A stretch of DNA of 64,000 bases from Flavobacterium oncorhynchi. Its GTDB lineage: Bacteria > Bacteroidota > Bacteroidia > Flavobacteriales > Flavobacteriaceae. Location: contig NZ_MUHA01000028.1 of the NCBI RefSeq assembly GCF_002217355.1, forward strand, positions 62,001 through 126,000. Direction: 5' to 3'. Position numbers and translations under genes: made by a program. This document shows positions 17,910 through 26,992 of this stretch, piece by piece (positions within the stretch are counted from its first letter, which is position 1; the number at the start of each line of letters is the position of its first letter). Below the pieces are notes generated by a model. It did not search any database and was not told the DNA's origin. It saw only the letters and a list, made by a program, of their open reading frames with translations.

Positions 17910-18356
17910 TTATTCGCCGTAATTAGGCAGACCTCTTAAAAACTGATATTTTTCATTTTCAAAATCCATTTGACAATAAAAATGACTCAGTCCATTTGTT
18001 ACATTCAAAAACCGTGCCTGCATTGTCATATTGTAACGTGCAATTTGATCAAAAGTTGTTTGTGATATCTTAACCTCTGGAGCTTTGCACTCTACTAATA
18101 TATGTATAGTTCCGTCTGAATTAAAAACGACTACATCATATCTTTTTCGCAAACCATTGACTGTTAAAACTTTCTCTACATTTATAAGTGATTTTGGATA
18201 TTTTTTCTCGTTCATTAAATAATGAACTACATGCTGACGAACCCATTCTTCTGGAGTAAGAATGATAAATTTTTTCCTGATTTCATCAAAAATAGACACT
18301 TTATTTTCGCTATTTTTGAATCGGAAAGTGTAAGAAGGGAAATTTAGCTTTAACAT
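17910..18356 (-). CDS. HSDR_N domain protein (type I restriction R-subunit N-terminal fold)
   Basis: 148 aa from the ATG at 18356; a TTG 11 codons upstream is in frame but lies before a -7 box, so it is rejected. The nuclease-fold pattern is present: EEWVRQHVVHYL, then RYDVVVFNSDGTIHILVECKAPEVKIS. D-x(n)-E-x-K (VECK) is the catalytic core of this PD-(D/E)XK family. It stands without any methylase, specificity or helicase gene, so it is not a restriction system. Such stand-alone genes are common next to holA in Bacteroidota. Function unknown. Confidence 0.85.
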   Translation of the reverse strand: MLKLNFPSYTFRFKNSENKVSIFDEIRKKFIILTPEEWVRQHVVHYLMNEKKYPKSLINVEKVLTVNGLRKRYDVVVFNSDGTIHILVECKAPEVKISQTTFDQIARYNMTMQARFLNVTNGLSHFYCQMDFENEKYQFLRGLPNYGE

Positions 18357-18454
18357 AAAGCAAAAATATAAAATAGTTTCAGGTTTCAAATTTAAAGTTG
18401 CAAGTTATTGAGACGGGAAATTTGAAGCTTGAAACTTGAAATAAAAAATATTGA

Positions 18455-19459
18455 ATGGACGAAGTTATAAAAATTGTTAATGATATCAAGGCGGGAAATA
18501 TAAAACCTATTTACTTTTTAATGGGTGAAGAACCTTATTATATAGATAAGCTGTCTGAATATATAGAACAAAATGTACTGGCTGAAGAAGAGAGAGGATT
18601 TAATCAAACTGTTTTATATGGAAGAGATGTTTCTGTAGAAGATATTGTTTCAACGGCCAAGCGCTATCCTATGATGGCTGATCGTCAGGTTGTTATTGTA
18701 AAAGAAGCACAAGATTTATCACGAACAATTGACAAAATAGAAGCGTATGTTAATAATCCGATGGAAACTACGGTTTTGGTTTTTTGTTATAAGTACAAAA
18801 CTCTTGATAAGCGAAAAAAAGTGACTAAACTCTTAGCTCAAAACGGAATTGTTTTCGAGAGTAAAAAATTATACGAAAATCAAGTTGGAGATTGGATAAA
18901 ACGTATTCTTGCGGGGAAAAAATACACTATTGATCCAAAAGCAAATGCAATGCTTGTTGAGTTTTTAGGAACTGATTTGAGTAAAATCAATAATGAGTTA
19001 GAAAAACTGCAGATTATTTTGCCGCAAGGAACTATGATTACGCCGCAGCATATTGAAGAGAATATTGGTTTTAGTAAAGATTATAATGTTTTTGAACTTC
19101 GTAAAGCAATTGGAGAACGTAATCAGTTAAAAGCCTATAAAATTGCTGAAAATTTTGCGCACAATCCAAAAGAATATCCATTAGTTATGACCACAGGATT
19201 GGTTTTTGGATTTTTTATTCAGCTTTTAAAATACCACGGACTTAAAGATAAAAATCCTAAAAATGTTGCTGCGGCGATTGGTGTAAATCCTTATTTTTTA
19301 AAAGAATATGATTTGGCTGTAAAAAATTATCCAATGCGAAAAGTAAGTCAAATTGTTGGTGCATTACGTGATATTGATGTAAAAAGTAAAGGGGTTGGAG
19401 CGAATGCTTTACCACAGTCGGATTTGCTAAAAGAAATGCTGTATAAAATATTTAATTAA
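18455..19459 (+). CDS. holA: DNA polymerase III subunit delta
   Basis: 334 aa, the normal length. Delta is the clamp-loader wrench that opens the beta clamp. The N-terminal block IYFLMGEEPYYIDKLSEYIE, the middle RRYPMM-type pattern (AKRYPMMADRQVVIVKEAQD), and TDLSKINNELEKL match HolA of Bacteroidota; no Walker A is expected. The C-terminal collar (about 215-334) is helical. Divergent from the HSDR_N gene with a short (98 bp) shared control region, which contains GAAACTTGAAA-type microrepeats. Confidence 0.93.
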   Translation: MDEVIKIVNDIKAGNIKPIYFLMGEEPYYIDKLSEYIEQNVLAEEERGFNQTVLYGRDVSVEDIVSTAKRYPMMADRQVVIVKEAQDLSRTIDKIEAYVNNPMETTVLVFCYKYKTLDKRKKVTKLLAQNGIVFESKKLYENQVGDWIKRILAGKKYTIDPKANAMLVEFLGTDLSKINNELEKLQIILPQGTMITPQHIEENIGFSKDYNVFELRKAIGERNQLKAYKIAENFAHNPKEYPLVMTTGLVFGFFIQLLKYHGLKDKNPKNVAAAIGVNPYFLKEYDLAVKNYPMRKVSQIVGALRDIDVKSKGVGANALPQSDLLKEMLYKIFN

Positions 19460-19525
19460 GCCGTTAAAATTCACGATATTTGCCTTTCTAAAAAAAATAC
19501 TACTTAAAATAATAATTACACAATT

Positions 19526-19708
19526 ATGGGAATGAATAAAAATACCGTTTTAGGATGGGCTACTTTTATAATGGTACTTATGGGATTGTTGCTTATAGGT
19601 CTTGGAGCTTTTAGATACAGAGATGTTTCTGGCTGGGGGTTTGCTGCAGCAGGTGTTGGTTTTTTTGCTAATGCTTGGGTTTTTAATGCATTAAAAGGCA
19701 GAGTTTAA
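19526..19708 (+). CDS. Small two-helix membrane protein (CAL67264-like)
   Basis: 60 aa with two transmembrane helices (about 8-28 and 36-54) joined by a short basic loop RYRDVSGWG. I associate this sequence type with the small conserved Bacteroidota membrane family named CAL67264; that name comes from memory. It lies between holA and ettA in the same direction. Function unknown. The length and simple hairpin topology agree with a real, conserved small protein rather than a random frame. Confidence 0.75.
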   Translation: MGMNKNTVLGWATFIMVLMGLLLIGLGAFRYRDVSGWGFAAAGVGFFANAWVFNALKGRV

Positions 19709-19770
19709 GAGTATTTGCAATATAATTGCTGTTTAAAATCATAGAAAATAAATAATTAAAAATAAATAGA

Positions 19771-21462
19771 ATGTCAGACGATAAGAAAGTAATTTTCTCA
19801 ATGCAGAAATTGAGTAAAACCTATCAAGGAGCAGACAAACCGGTACTTAAGAATATTTATTTAAGTTTCTTTTACGGAGCTAAAATTGGTATTTTAGGAC
19901 TTAACGGTTCTGGAAAATCTTCTCTTTTAAAAATTATTGCTGGAGTTGATAAAAACTATCAAGGAGATGTAGTTTTTCAGCCTGGCTACACAGTAGGTTA
20001 TTTAGAACAAGAACCAATTCTTGATGACTCTAAAACGGTTATCGAAATTGTTCGTGAAGGAGCGGCTGAAACTATGGCTGTTCTAGAAGAATACAATCAA
20101 ATTAATGATTTATTTGGTCTTGAAGAGAACTACTCAGATCCAGATAAAATGGATAAATTGATGGATCGTCAGGCAGCTTTACAAGATAAAATTGATGCTC
20201 TTGGTGCTTGGGAAATCGATACTAAATTAGAAATCGCAATGGATGCGCTGCGTACACCGGAAGGTGATACACCAATTAAAAACCTTTCTGGAGGTGAGCG
20301 TCGTCGTGTAGCTTTATGTCGTTTGTTGTTGCAGCAGCCAGATGTATTGCTTTTAGATGAGCCTACCAACCACCTTGATGCTGAATCTGTACTTTGGTTA
20401 GAGCAGCATTTAGCACAGTATTCAGGAACTGTTATTGCGGTAACGCACGACCGTTATTTCCTTGATAATGTTGCTGGTTGGATTCTTGAGTTGGATAGAG
20501 GAGAAGGTATTCCATGGAAAGGAAATTATTCTTCTTGGTTAGATCAAAAATCAAACCGTATGGCTCAGGAAGAAAAAGTAGCTTCAAAACGCAGAAAAAC
20601 GTTAGAGCGTGAGTTAGAATGGGTTCGTCAAGGTGCAAAAGGCCGTCAAACCAAACAAAAAGCACGTTTACAGAATTACGATAAATTATTAAATGAAGAC
20701 CAAAAACAATTGGATGAAAACTTGGAAATCTACATTCCAAATGGTCCGCGTTTAGGTACAAATGTTATCGAAGCCAAGAATGTTGCCAAAGCTTTTGGAG
20801 ATAAATTATTATACGATAATTTGAACTTTACTTTGCCGCAAGCTGGTATTGTTGGAATTATTGGACCAAACGGTGCTGGTAAATCGACCATTTTTAAAAT
20901 GATCATGGGAGAACAAGCAACAGACAGCGGGGAATTTTCTGTTGGAGATACTGTAAAAATCGCTTATGTAGATCAATCTCACTCAAACATAGATCCGAAT
21001 AAATCTATTTGGGAGAACTTTGCTGATGGTCAGGAATTGATTATGATGGGCGGAAAGCAGGTTAATTCAAGAGCTTATTTATCTCGTTTCAATTTTGGTG
21101 GAGGTGAACAAAATAAAAAAGTTTCAATGTTATCAGGTGGTGAGCGTAACCGTTTGCACTTAGCAATGACTTTGAAAGAAGAAGGAAACGTGCTTTTACT
21201 GGATGAGCCAACGAATGACTTGGATGTGAATACACTTCGTGCTCTAGAAGAAGGTTTAGAGAATTTTGCTGGTTGTGCGGTAATTATTTCGCACGACAGA
21301 TGGTTCTTAGACAGAATTTGTACACACATTTTAGCTTTTGAAGGAGATTCAGAAGTCTATTTCTTCGAAGGAAGTTTCTCTGATTATGAAGAAAATAAAA
21401 AGAAACGTCTTGGCGGTGATTTAACTCCAAAACGTTTGAAATACAGAAAATTAATTAGATAA
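19771..21462 (+). CDS. ettA: Energy-dependent translational throttle protein EttA (ABC-F)
   Basis: 563 aa with two ABC domains and no membrane segments. First domain: GLNGSGKSSLLK at about 47, LSGGERRRVALCR at about 172, DEPTNHLDAES. An arm/linker with many basic residues (about 260-310) contacts the ribosome. Second domain: GPNGAGKSTIFK, NKKVSMLSGGERNR, DEPTNDLDVN. The FGGGEQNKK insertion before the second signature is typical of EttA within ABC-F. It gates the first elongation cycle according to ATP/ADP level. A strong terminator follows. Confidence 0.96.
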   Translation: MSDDKKVIFSMQKLSKTYQGADKPVLKNIYLSFFYGAKIGILGLNGSGKSSLLKIIAGVDKNYQGDVVFQPGYTVGYLEQEPILDDSKTVIEIVREGAAETMAVLEEYNQINDLFGLEENYSDPDKMDKLMDRQAALQDKIDALGAWEIDTKLEIAMDALRTPEGDTPIKNLSGGERRRVALCRLLLQQPDVLLLDEPTNHLDAESVLWLEQHLAQYSGTVIAVTHDRYFLDNVAGWILELDRGEGIPWKGNYSSWLDQKSNRMAQEEKVASKRRKTLERELEWVRQGAKGRQTKQKARLQNYDKLLNEDQKQLDENLEIYIPNGPRLGTNVIEAKNVAKAFGDKLLYDNLNFTLPQAGIVGIIGPNGAGKSTIFKMIMGEQATDSGEFSVGDTVKIAYVDQSHSNIDPNKSIWENFADGQELIMMGGKQVNSRAYLSRFNFGGGEQNKKVSMLSGGERNRLHLAMTLKEEGNVLLLDEPTNDLDVNTLRALEEGLENFAGCAVIISHDRWFLDRICTHILAFEGDSEVYFFEGSFSDYEENKKKRLGGDLTPKRLKYRKLIR

Positions 21463-21481
21463 TAATTAATTCTAAGAATGT

Positions 21482-21519
21482 AAAAAGCCTCAAGTTCAAT
21501 TGAATTTGAGGCTTTTTTT
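21482..21519. terminator. Bidirectional terminator
   Basis: AAAAAGCCTCAA and its complement (one G-T pair in an 18-bp stem) followed by seven T's. It lies between ettA (+) and the MscS gene (-), which converge. Confidence 0.85.
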
Positions 21520-21542
21520 AATGTCTAATTTTTATAAGTAAA

Positions 21543-22802
21543 CTATCTGTCTAAATGACCAATCTGCGACGGCAGTTCAAATATTTCAAGATCAAAATAA
21601 ATAACTGAAGCCATTATGTGGTCAAAAATATCAGACATAATATACTCATAGTTTGCCCAGCGTTTATCACTCGAAAACGCATAGATTTCTAATGGCACGC
21701 CATGAGCACTAGATTGCAATTGTCTACACATAATATGCATGTCCTTATTCAATCCCGGATGTGTTACAAGGTATTGCATAATATATTTTCTAAACAACCC
21801 TAAGTTTGTCATATTACGACCGTTAAGGGCAAGAGATTTATCTATTTCTCGAAGATCATTATACTTTTCAATTTCAGCTTGCCTTGTTTCGATATAAGAA
21901 CTTATCAGCTGTACTTTTTTCATATGATTTAGATCATCATTATTCAAAAAGCGAATGCTGCTGCTTTTTATCAAAACGTGTCTTTTTATACGTCTTCCGT
22001 CAGATTTTTGCATTCCGCGCCAGTTTTGAAAAGAATCAGAACTCAAAGCATACGTTGGAATCGTTGTTATCGTATTGTCAAAATTTCGAACTTTTACAGT
22101 TGTCAAATTAATTTCGATAACATCACCATCGGCACCAAATTTGTCCATTGTAATCCAGTCACCAATACGAACCATGTCGTTAATAGCAACCTGAACACTT
22201 GAAACAAATCCTAAAATTGTATCTCTAAAAATTAAAATAATAATTGCCGAAAGTGTTCCTAGAATAGTTAGCAATTCACCTTTCTTAATTCCGAATAAAG
22301 TCGAAATAATCATGGCAACACCAAAAATCCAAAGCACGATCATAATAACCTGAACAAAACTGTCAATTGGTTTGTCGCTGTATTCTGGTTTTTGCTTTAA
22401 ATAATCACGTAGCGCATTAAAAATAGTTCTAATGATCCATAAACTAATCAAAACAATATAAATTCCGACTATTTTTCCAAACATCAATTCCCAATACTCA
22501 TATTTATCTAGAATAATTGGAACAGCTTTATAAATAAAGAAAAACGGAATTAAATAGGCGGTGTATTTGGTTGTTTTATTGTGAATTAAATAATCATCAA
22601 ATTTTGTTTTTGTACGCTGTGCAAAAACTGCCGTTAAGGTAACTAGAACAAATTTTGCGGCATAATAAATGGCATAAGCCAAAGCTATCAGAACGACAAT
22701 ATTAAAAATCAGGCTGATGTACGACGCAACATTGCGGTTCATCCCCCAATCTCTAAAAAGCGGATATAAAAAATTAAATATTTTATCCAAAAATTTATGC
22801 AT
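21543..22802 (-). CDS. MscS family mechanosensitive ion channel
   Basis: 419 aa. Several N-terminal hydrophobic helices (about 25-185), then the pore-lining region and the cytoplasmic beta domain with VAINDMVRIGDWITMDKFGADGDVIEINLTTVKVRNFDNTITTIPTYAL, the classical MscS signature. It releases solutes on hypo-osmotic shock. It resembles the YbdG-like branch in its long loop between beta domain and C-terminus (DGRRIKRHVLI). The start overlaps the end of the DUF3817 gene by 8 bp, indicating one transcript. Confidence 0.93.
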   Translation of the reverse strand: MHKFLDKIFNFLYPLFRDWGMNRNVASYISLIFNIVVLIALAYAIYYAAKFVLVTLTAVFAQRTKTKFDDYLIHNKTTKYTAYLIPFFFIYKAVPIILDKYEYWELMFGKIVGIYIVLISLWIIRTIFNALRDYLKQKPEYSDKPIDSFVQVIMIVLWIFGVAMIISTLFGIKKGELLTILGTLSAIIILIFRDTILGFVSSVQVAINDMVRIGDWITMDKFGADGDVIEINLTTVKVRNFDNTITTIPTYALSSDSFQNWRGMQKSDGRRIKRHVLIKSSSIRFLNNDDLNHMKKVQLISSYIETRQAEIEKYNDLREIDKSLALNGRNMTNLGLFRKYIMQYLVTHPGLNKDMHIMCRQLQSSAHGVPLEIYAFSSDKRWANYEYIMSDIFDHIMASVIYFDLEIFELPSQIGHLDR

Positions 22803-23082
22803 TACTTTCTAAATACTTTTTCTCAATATAGAATGTTCCAAAAGGAATTAATGATGCAACAAGAATAATTAAAAAGGTTTTAAAATCCCAATTTTGAGAT
22901 TTTCTCAATAATACTGCTAATATAATGTAACCAATAAATAAAACACCGTGTGTCATTCCTAACGGGCGTAATAAAGTATGATATAGTTCTGGGTTGTTAG
23001 TTTTAATAAAAAGCATATTAGCAAACAATACTAAATAAGAGATTCCCTCTAAAATCGCAGTAACTTTAAAAATCTTGAGCAT
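22795..23082 (-). CDS. DUF3817 family membrane protein
   Basis: 95 aa with three hydrophobic helices. FKVTAILEGISYLVLF and the central HTLLRPLGMTHGVLFIGYIILAVLL, with the conserved HG pair, are the features of DUF3817. The role is unknown. It is the first gene of a two-gene unit with the mechanosensitive channel (8-bp overlap). Confidence 0.88.
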   Translation of the reverse strand: MLKIFKVTAILEGISYLVLFANMLFIKTNNPELYHTLLRPLGMTHGVLFIGYIILAVLLRKSQNWDFKTFLIILVASLIPFGTFYIEKKYLESNA

Positions 23083-23186
23083 ATATCTGTTTTTTTGAAA
23101 TTATAGCAGCAAAATTAAGGATTCTGGTTGGTTTTTGGGTTATGTATCAATAAAGTAATTTACTTTTACAATCTTAAACTTTGATA

Positions 23187-23720
23187 ATGAGCAAGCGTGA
23201 TTTAAAAAAATATTTAACCGAATTGAGTAAAGAACAACTTGAGGAGCAGCTTATGGAGCTTTACGAAAAATTCAGTCCCGTAAAAGTGTATTATGATTTT
23301 GTTTTTAACCCAAAGGAAGACAAACTTTTACAAGAATCTAAGGTTAAGATTTCGCAAGAATATTTTCCTGTAAAAAAGGCAGGTACAAAACGGTATCCAA
23401 AAGCAAAAATGCGTCGTTCTGTAGCTCAAAAAATTATAAAACATTTTATCATGCTGGGAGTAGATCCATTTATTACAGCCGATATAATGTTGTATAATAT
23501 CGAAATTGCACAAACTTATTCTTCTCAAAATTTTGTAAAGCAAGAATTGTTTTACAAAAGCATATTAAATTCATTTGAACAAGCAGTTAACTTTATAATT
23601 TCAAATGGAATTTTAGCAGAATTTAAAACAAGAATTGAAGGAATAAATGAAATAGTTTTAGAACAAAAATGGAGAAATAAGTACGATTTTGAAGCTATTT
23701 TAGACAAATTAAGCCTTTAA
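23187..23720 (+). CDS. DUF6155 family protein
   Basis: 177 aa from the ATG at 23187 (a TTG two codons earlier is in frame). The N-terminus SKRDLKKYLTELSKEQLEEQLMELYEKFSPVK and the KYYDFVFNPKED-like pattern are typical of the DUF6155 group, which is found across Bacteroidota. It is soluble, helical, and without recognisable catalytic residues. It precedes a helicase gene in the same direction, but the 109-bp gap contains an own promoter box for that gene. Function unknown. Confidence 0.8.
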   Translation: MSKRDLKKYLTELSKEQLEEQLMELYEKFSPVKVYYDFVFNPKEDKLLQESKVKISQEYFPVKKAGTKRYPKAKMRRSVAQKIIKHFIMLGVDPFITADIMLYNIEIAQTYSSQNFVKQELFYKSILNSFEQAVNFIISNGILAEFKTRIEGINEIVLEQKWRNKYDFEAILDKLSL

Positions 23721-23801
23721 AATGCATTCCCATAAAAAATCTTATTTATAAAAAAACATTTATTTTAGGTTAAAATAAGATGAATAACTGTTTTTTCGGT
23801 G

Positions 23802-23809
23802 TATTTTTG
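23802..23809 (+). promoter_or_regulatory. Bacteroidota -7 promoter box
   Basis: TATTTTTG fits TAnnTTTG, 20 nt upstream of the helicase ATG at 23830. Confidence 0.5.
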
Positions 23810-23829
23810 CAAAAATCCAAAAATAAACA

Positions 23830-25368
23830 ATGTCTCAAAACACTTTAGAAATAGAAAGAGAAGAGAAAAAAGAACTTTATGCATACCAAAAAGGCGATAT
23901 CGATGCCATTTTTGAACGTCTAGATAATGCTCCTTCAAAACATCATTTATTATATCAATTGCCTACTGGCGGTGGGAAAACTGTGATTTTTTCTGAAATC
24001 GTTCGTCGCTATTTATCTAATAATGATAAAAAAGTAGTGGTACTAACACACCGTATTGAACTTTGTAAACAAACCTCAAAAATGTTGAAAGGTTTTGGTG
24101 TAAGCAATAAAATCATTAACAGTAAAGTAAAAGAACTTCCTGACCAAAACGATTTTTCATGTTTTGTGGCGATGGTCGAAACTTTAAAAAACCGTATCAA
24201 CGATGAAAAACTGCATCTTGATAATATTGGTTTGGTTATTATTGACGAAGCGCATTATAACTCATTTAGAAAATTATTAAACTCATTTAAAAATGCTTTT
24301 ATTCTTGGAGTAACTGCAACACCTTTGAGTTCGAATATAAAATTACCAATGCATCAAAGTTATGATGAACTTATTGTAGGTGATACTATTGGTTCATTGA
24401 TTGATCAAGGATTTTTGGCTAGAGCAACAACTTATAGTTATGATGTTGGTTTAACTTCGCTTAAAGTTGGTATAAATGGTGATTATACCGTAAAATCATC
24501 TGATGATTTATATACTAATACTTTAATGCAGGAGAAGTTACTGCATGCTTACACTGAACGCTCTTTAGGTAAAAAAACGTTGATTTTTAATAACGGTATC
24601 CATACTTCTTTATATGTATATGAAACTTTTAGAGAAGCAGGATATGATATTAGACACCTAGACAACACGAGCAGTTCTGAAGAACGTAAAGATATTTTGC
24701 AGTGGTTCAAGAAAACTCCAGATGCGATTTTAACTTCGGTTGGAATTTTGACAACTGGATTTGATGAACCTACAGTTGAAACTATTATTCTAAACAGAGC
24801 AACAAAATCATTAACTTTATATTATCAGATGATTGGTCGTGGTTCTCGTAAATTACCTGGTAAAGATGAATTTACGGTTATTGATTTAGGTAACAATGCA
24901 GCTCGTTTTGGATTATGGAGCGAACCAGTAAACTGGCAGCACATTTTCAAATCTCCAGAATTTTATCTTGAAAATCTAAGAGACGATACTGAGATTGAAA
25001 TGTTTTTTAAATACACCATGCCACCTGAGTTAAGAGCAAAATTCAGCAAAACAGCTGAAGTTACTTTTGATGTGGATGAAGAACATAAATTGGCGATAAA
25101 ACAAAATTTACGTTCTAAAATTGTATTAGACAAATCATTAGATCAGCATGCAGCAATGTGTGTCGATAATACAGAAACACTTCAAGAAGCAAAATCATTG
25201 TCTAAAGAATTAGATGACGATATTGAGTGTCGTATTAAGCGTTATGCAAAATGTTTAAGCCAATGCAGTAAAAACTACCGCGAATGGCTTCTTGATGATT
25301 ACAAGCAGAGATTGACCTTATTAGTAGGTAAAAAATATCGTGAAAAAATCATGAACGAACCAGATTGA
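23830..25368 (+). CDS. DEAD/DEAH-box SF2 helicase family protein
   Basis: 512 aa. Motifs in order: Q-like YAYQKGDIDAIF, Walker A LPTGGGKTV at about 43-51, TSKML/VATPL blocks, IIDEAHYNSF at about 140, GVTATPLSS, then helicase C with TTGFDEPTVETIILNRATKS and QMIGRGSRKLPGK. The C-terminal 110 residues are charged and contain a Cys cluster (ECRIKRYAKCLSQC). The domain order is like the RadD/SSL2 group of SF2 enzymes. Nucleic-acid substrate unknown. A second helicase gene follows after a palindrome. Confidence 0.9.
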   Translation: MSQNTLEIEREEKKELYAYQKGDIDAIFERLDNAPSKHHLLYQLPTGGGKTVIFSEIVRRYLSNNDKKVVVLTHRIELCKQTSKMLKGFGVSNKIINSKVKELPDQNDFSCFVAMVETLKNRINDEKLHLDNIGLVIIDEAHYNSFRKLLNSFKNAFILGVTATPLSSNIKLPMHQSYDELIVGDTIGSLIDQGFLARATTYSYDVGLTSLKVGINGDYTVKSSDDLYTNTLMQEKLLHAYTERSLGKKTLIFNNGIHTSLYVYETFREAGYDIRHLDNTSSSEERKDILQWFKKTPDAILTSVGILTTGFDEPTVETIILNRATKSLTLYYQMIGRGSRKLPGKDEFTVIDLGNNAARFGLWSEPVNWQHIFKSPEFYLENLRDDTEIEMFFKYTMPPELRAKFSKTAEVTFDVDEEHKLAIKQNLRSKIVLDKSLDQHAAMCVDNTETLQEAKSLSKELDDDIECRIKRYAKCLSQCSKNYREWLLDDYKQRLTLLVGKKYREKIMNEPD

Positions 25369-25438
25369 TAATTTGAAGTTCTATTTGTTTCAGATTTCAT
25401 GTTTCAAGTTATTGGAATCTAAACAAAATAATGATCTT

Positions 25439-25491
25439 AAAAGGAGAAATCACATTTCAGAGTAATTCATTCTATTGTGATTTCTCCTTTT
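25439..25491. repeat. Long palindrome with GGAGAAATCACA arms
   Basis: AAAAGGAGAAATCACA (25439-25454) and TGTGATTTCTCCTTTT (25476-25491) are perfect 16-bp complements with a 21-nt loop, ending in T's. It can act as terminator of the DEAH helicase. The arm core recurs in the palindrome at 47225-47323. Confidence 0.8.
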
Positions 25492-25573
25492 CGAATTAAT
25501 AAAACTTATTTTTAAGTTTTGAAAGTAACCTGAAACTTGAAACAAATAAAAACAAAACAAACAAAGATAAATC

Positions 25574-26908
25574 ATGTCTAAACAATTCTCAACATTAGGT
25601 CTATCAGCACCAATTTTAAAAGCTTTAGGCGAATTAAACATTGTTGAACCTACAGAAATACAACAAAAAACAATTCCACTTTTATTGACTGAAACCCATG
25701 ATGTTGTAGGTTTAGCCAAAACAGGAACCGGAAAAACTGCTGCTTTCGGATTGCCTTTATTACAATTAATTGATACTGAATTACCAGTTGTTCAAGCTGT
25801 TATTCTGGTACCGACAAGAGAGCTTGGTCATCAGATTTTTAGAAATTTAGAAGATTTCTCAAAACATATTCCAAATATTTCAATTGCTGCAACTTGCGGT
25901 GGAATCCCTATAAAACCTCAAATCGAGCGTCTTACTTCGCCAACACATATTGTTGTGGCAACACCTGGACGTCTAATTGATTTAATTCAAAGAAAAGCAG
26001 TTGATTTAAAACAAACTCAATATTTAGTTTTGGATGAAGCCGATGAAATGGTTTCGATTCTAAAAGAAAGTTTAGATGAAATCGTTGCTGAACTTCCTAA
26101 AAAACACCGTACTTTATTATTTTCAGCTACTTTACCGGGAACAATTAAGCAATTGATTCAGAATTACTTAAATAAAAATGTAGTTCAGGTAAGTGCTAGT
26201 ATGGAAGTAATTGGAAACCAAGGTATTGATCATGAATATATTGTAGTAGATCCAATTGAAAAATTAGATGTTTTGATGCATTTTCTTAATTCAAAAGATG
26301 GTGAACGTGGTATTATCTTCTGTAAAACTAAAGCTGCCGTCAATAAATTAGCTAAAAATCTGGCTATAAATCGTTTCTCTTCTGGAGCAATTCACGGGAG
26401 TTTATCGCAGGGAATTCGTGACAGAATTATGGAGCAGTTTCGTGAAGGACATATCAATATATTAGTAGCGACTGATTTAGCTGCGAGAGGAATTGATGTA
26501 AAAGAGATTTCTTATGTTGTAAATTACCATTTGCCAGATGCTTACGAAACGTATGTTCATAGAAGCGGAAGAACAGCGAGAGCAGGAGCAAAGGGACTTT
26601 CTTTAACCGTTTTGCAGGAAGAAGAAGTTTCAGAAATTGCCGATTTCGAAAGAGAATTGGGATTAAAGTTTTCTGAGTTTAAAAAGCCTTCGGCATTAAG
26701 TATTGAAGAAAATAATACACTTTTATGGGCAAAACAGATCTTCAAAACGAAACCTAATCATGATATTTCAGATGATTTAAAAACAAAAGTTAAAACGGTT
26801 TTTCATCATCTTACAAAAGATGAATTGATAGAAAAGTTGTTAGCCAATTATGTCCTTCAAAACAAAATCGATGTAGTTGAAAAACCTGTTAAAAAATTCA
26901 AAAAGTAA
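25574..26908 (+). CDS. DEAD-box RNA helicase
   Basis: 444 aa. All SF2 DEAD-box motifs are present: Q motif PTEIQQKTIPLLL, I AKTGTGKTAAF, Ia PTRELGHQ, II DEADEM, III SAT, IV IIFCKT, V ATDLAARGIDV, VI HRSGRTARAG. After the core (about 1-365) a 75-residue tail ends in a basic stretch (KPVKKFKK) that could bind RNA. Such enzymes unwind short RNA duplexes in ribosome assembly or at low temperature. The exact subgroup (RhlE, CshA or DbpA type) cannot be fixed from motifs alone, so no symbol is given. Confidence 0.95.
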   Translation: MSKQFSTLGLSAPILKALGELNIVEPTEIQQKTIPLLLTETHDVVGLAKTGTGKTAAFGLPLLQLIDTELPVVQAVILVPTRELGHQIFRNLEDFSKHIPNISIAATCGGIPIKPQIERLTSPTHIVVATPGRLIDLIQRKAVDLKQTQYLVLDEADEMVSILKESLDEIVAELPKKHRTLLFSATLPGTIKQLIQNYLNKNVVQVSASMEVIGNQGIDHEYIVVDPIEKLDVLMHFLNSKDGERGIIFCKTKAAVNKLAKNLAINRFSSGAIHGSLSQGIRDRIMEQFREGHINILVATDLAARGIDVKEISYVVNYHLPDAYETYVHRSGRTARAGAKGLSLTVLQEEEVSEIADFERELGLKFSEFKKPSALSIEENNTLLWAKQIFKTKPNHDISDDLKTKVKTVFHHLTKDELIEKLLANYVLQNKIDVVEKPVKKFKK

Positions 26909-26992
26909 CAAGCATGACATTTATCATTGCATATTAAAGTTGTATATTTATAAGGTATTATTCTATAATCCTACTTAATAACAACATATAAT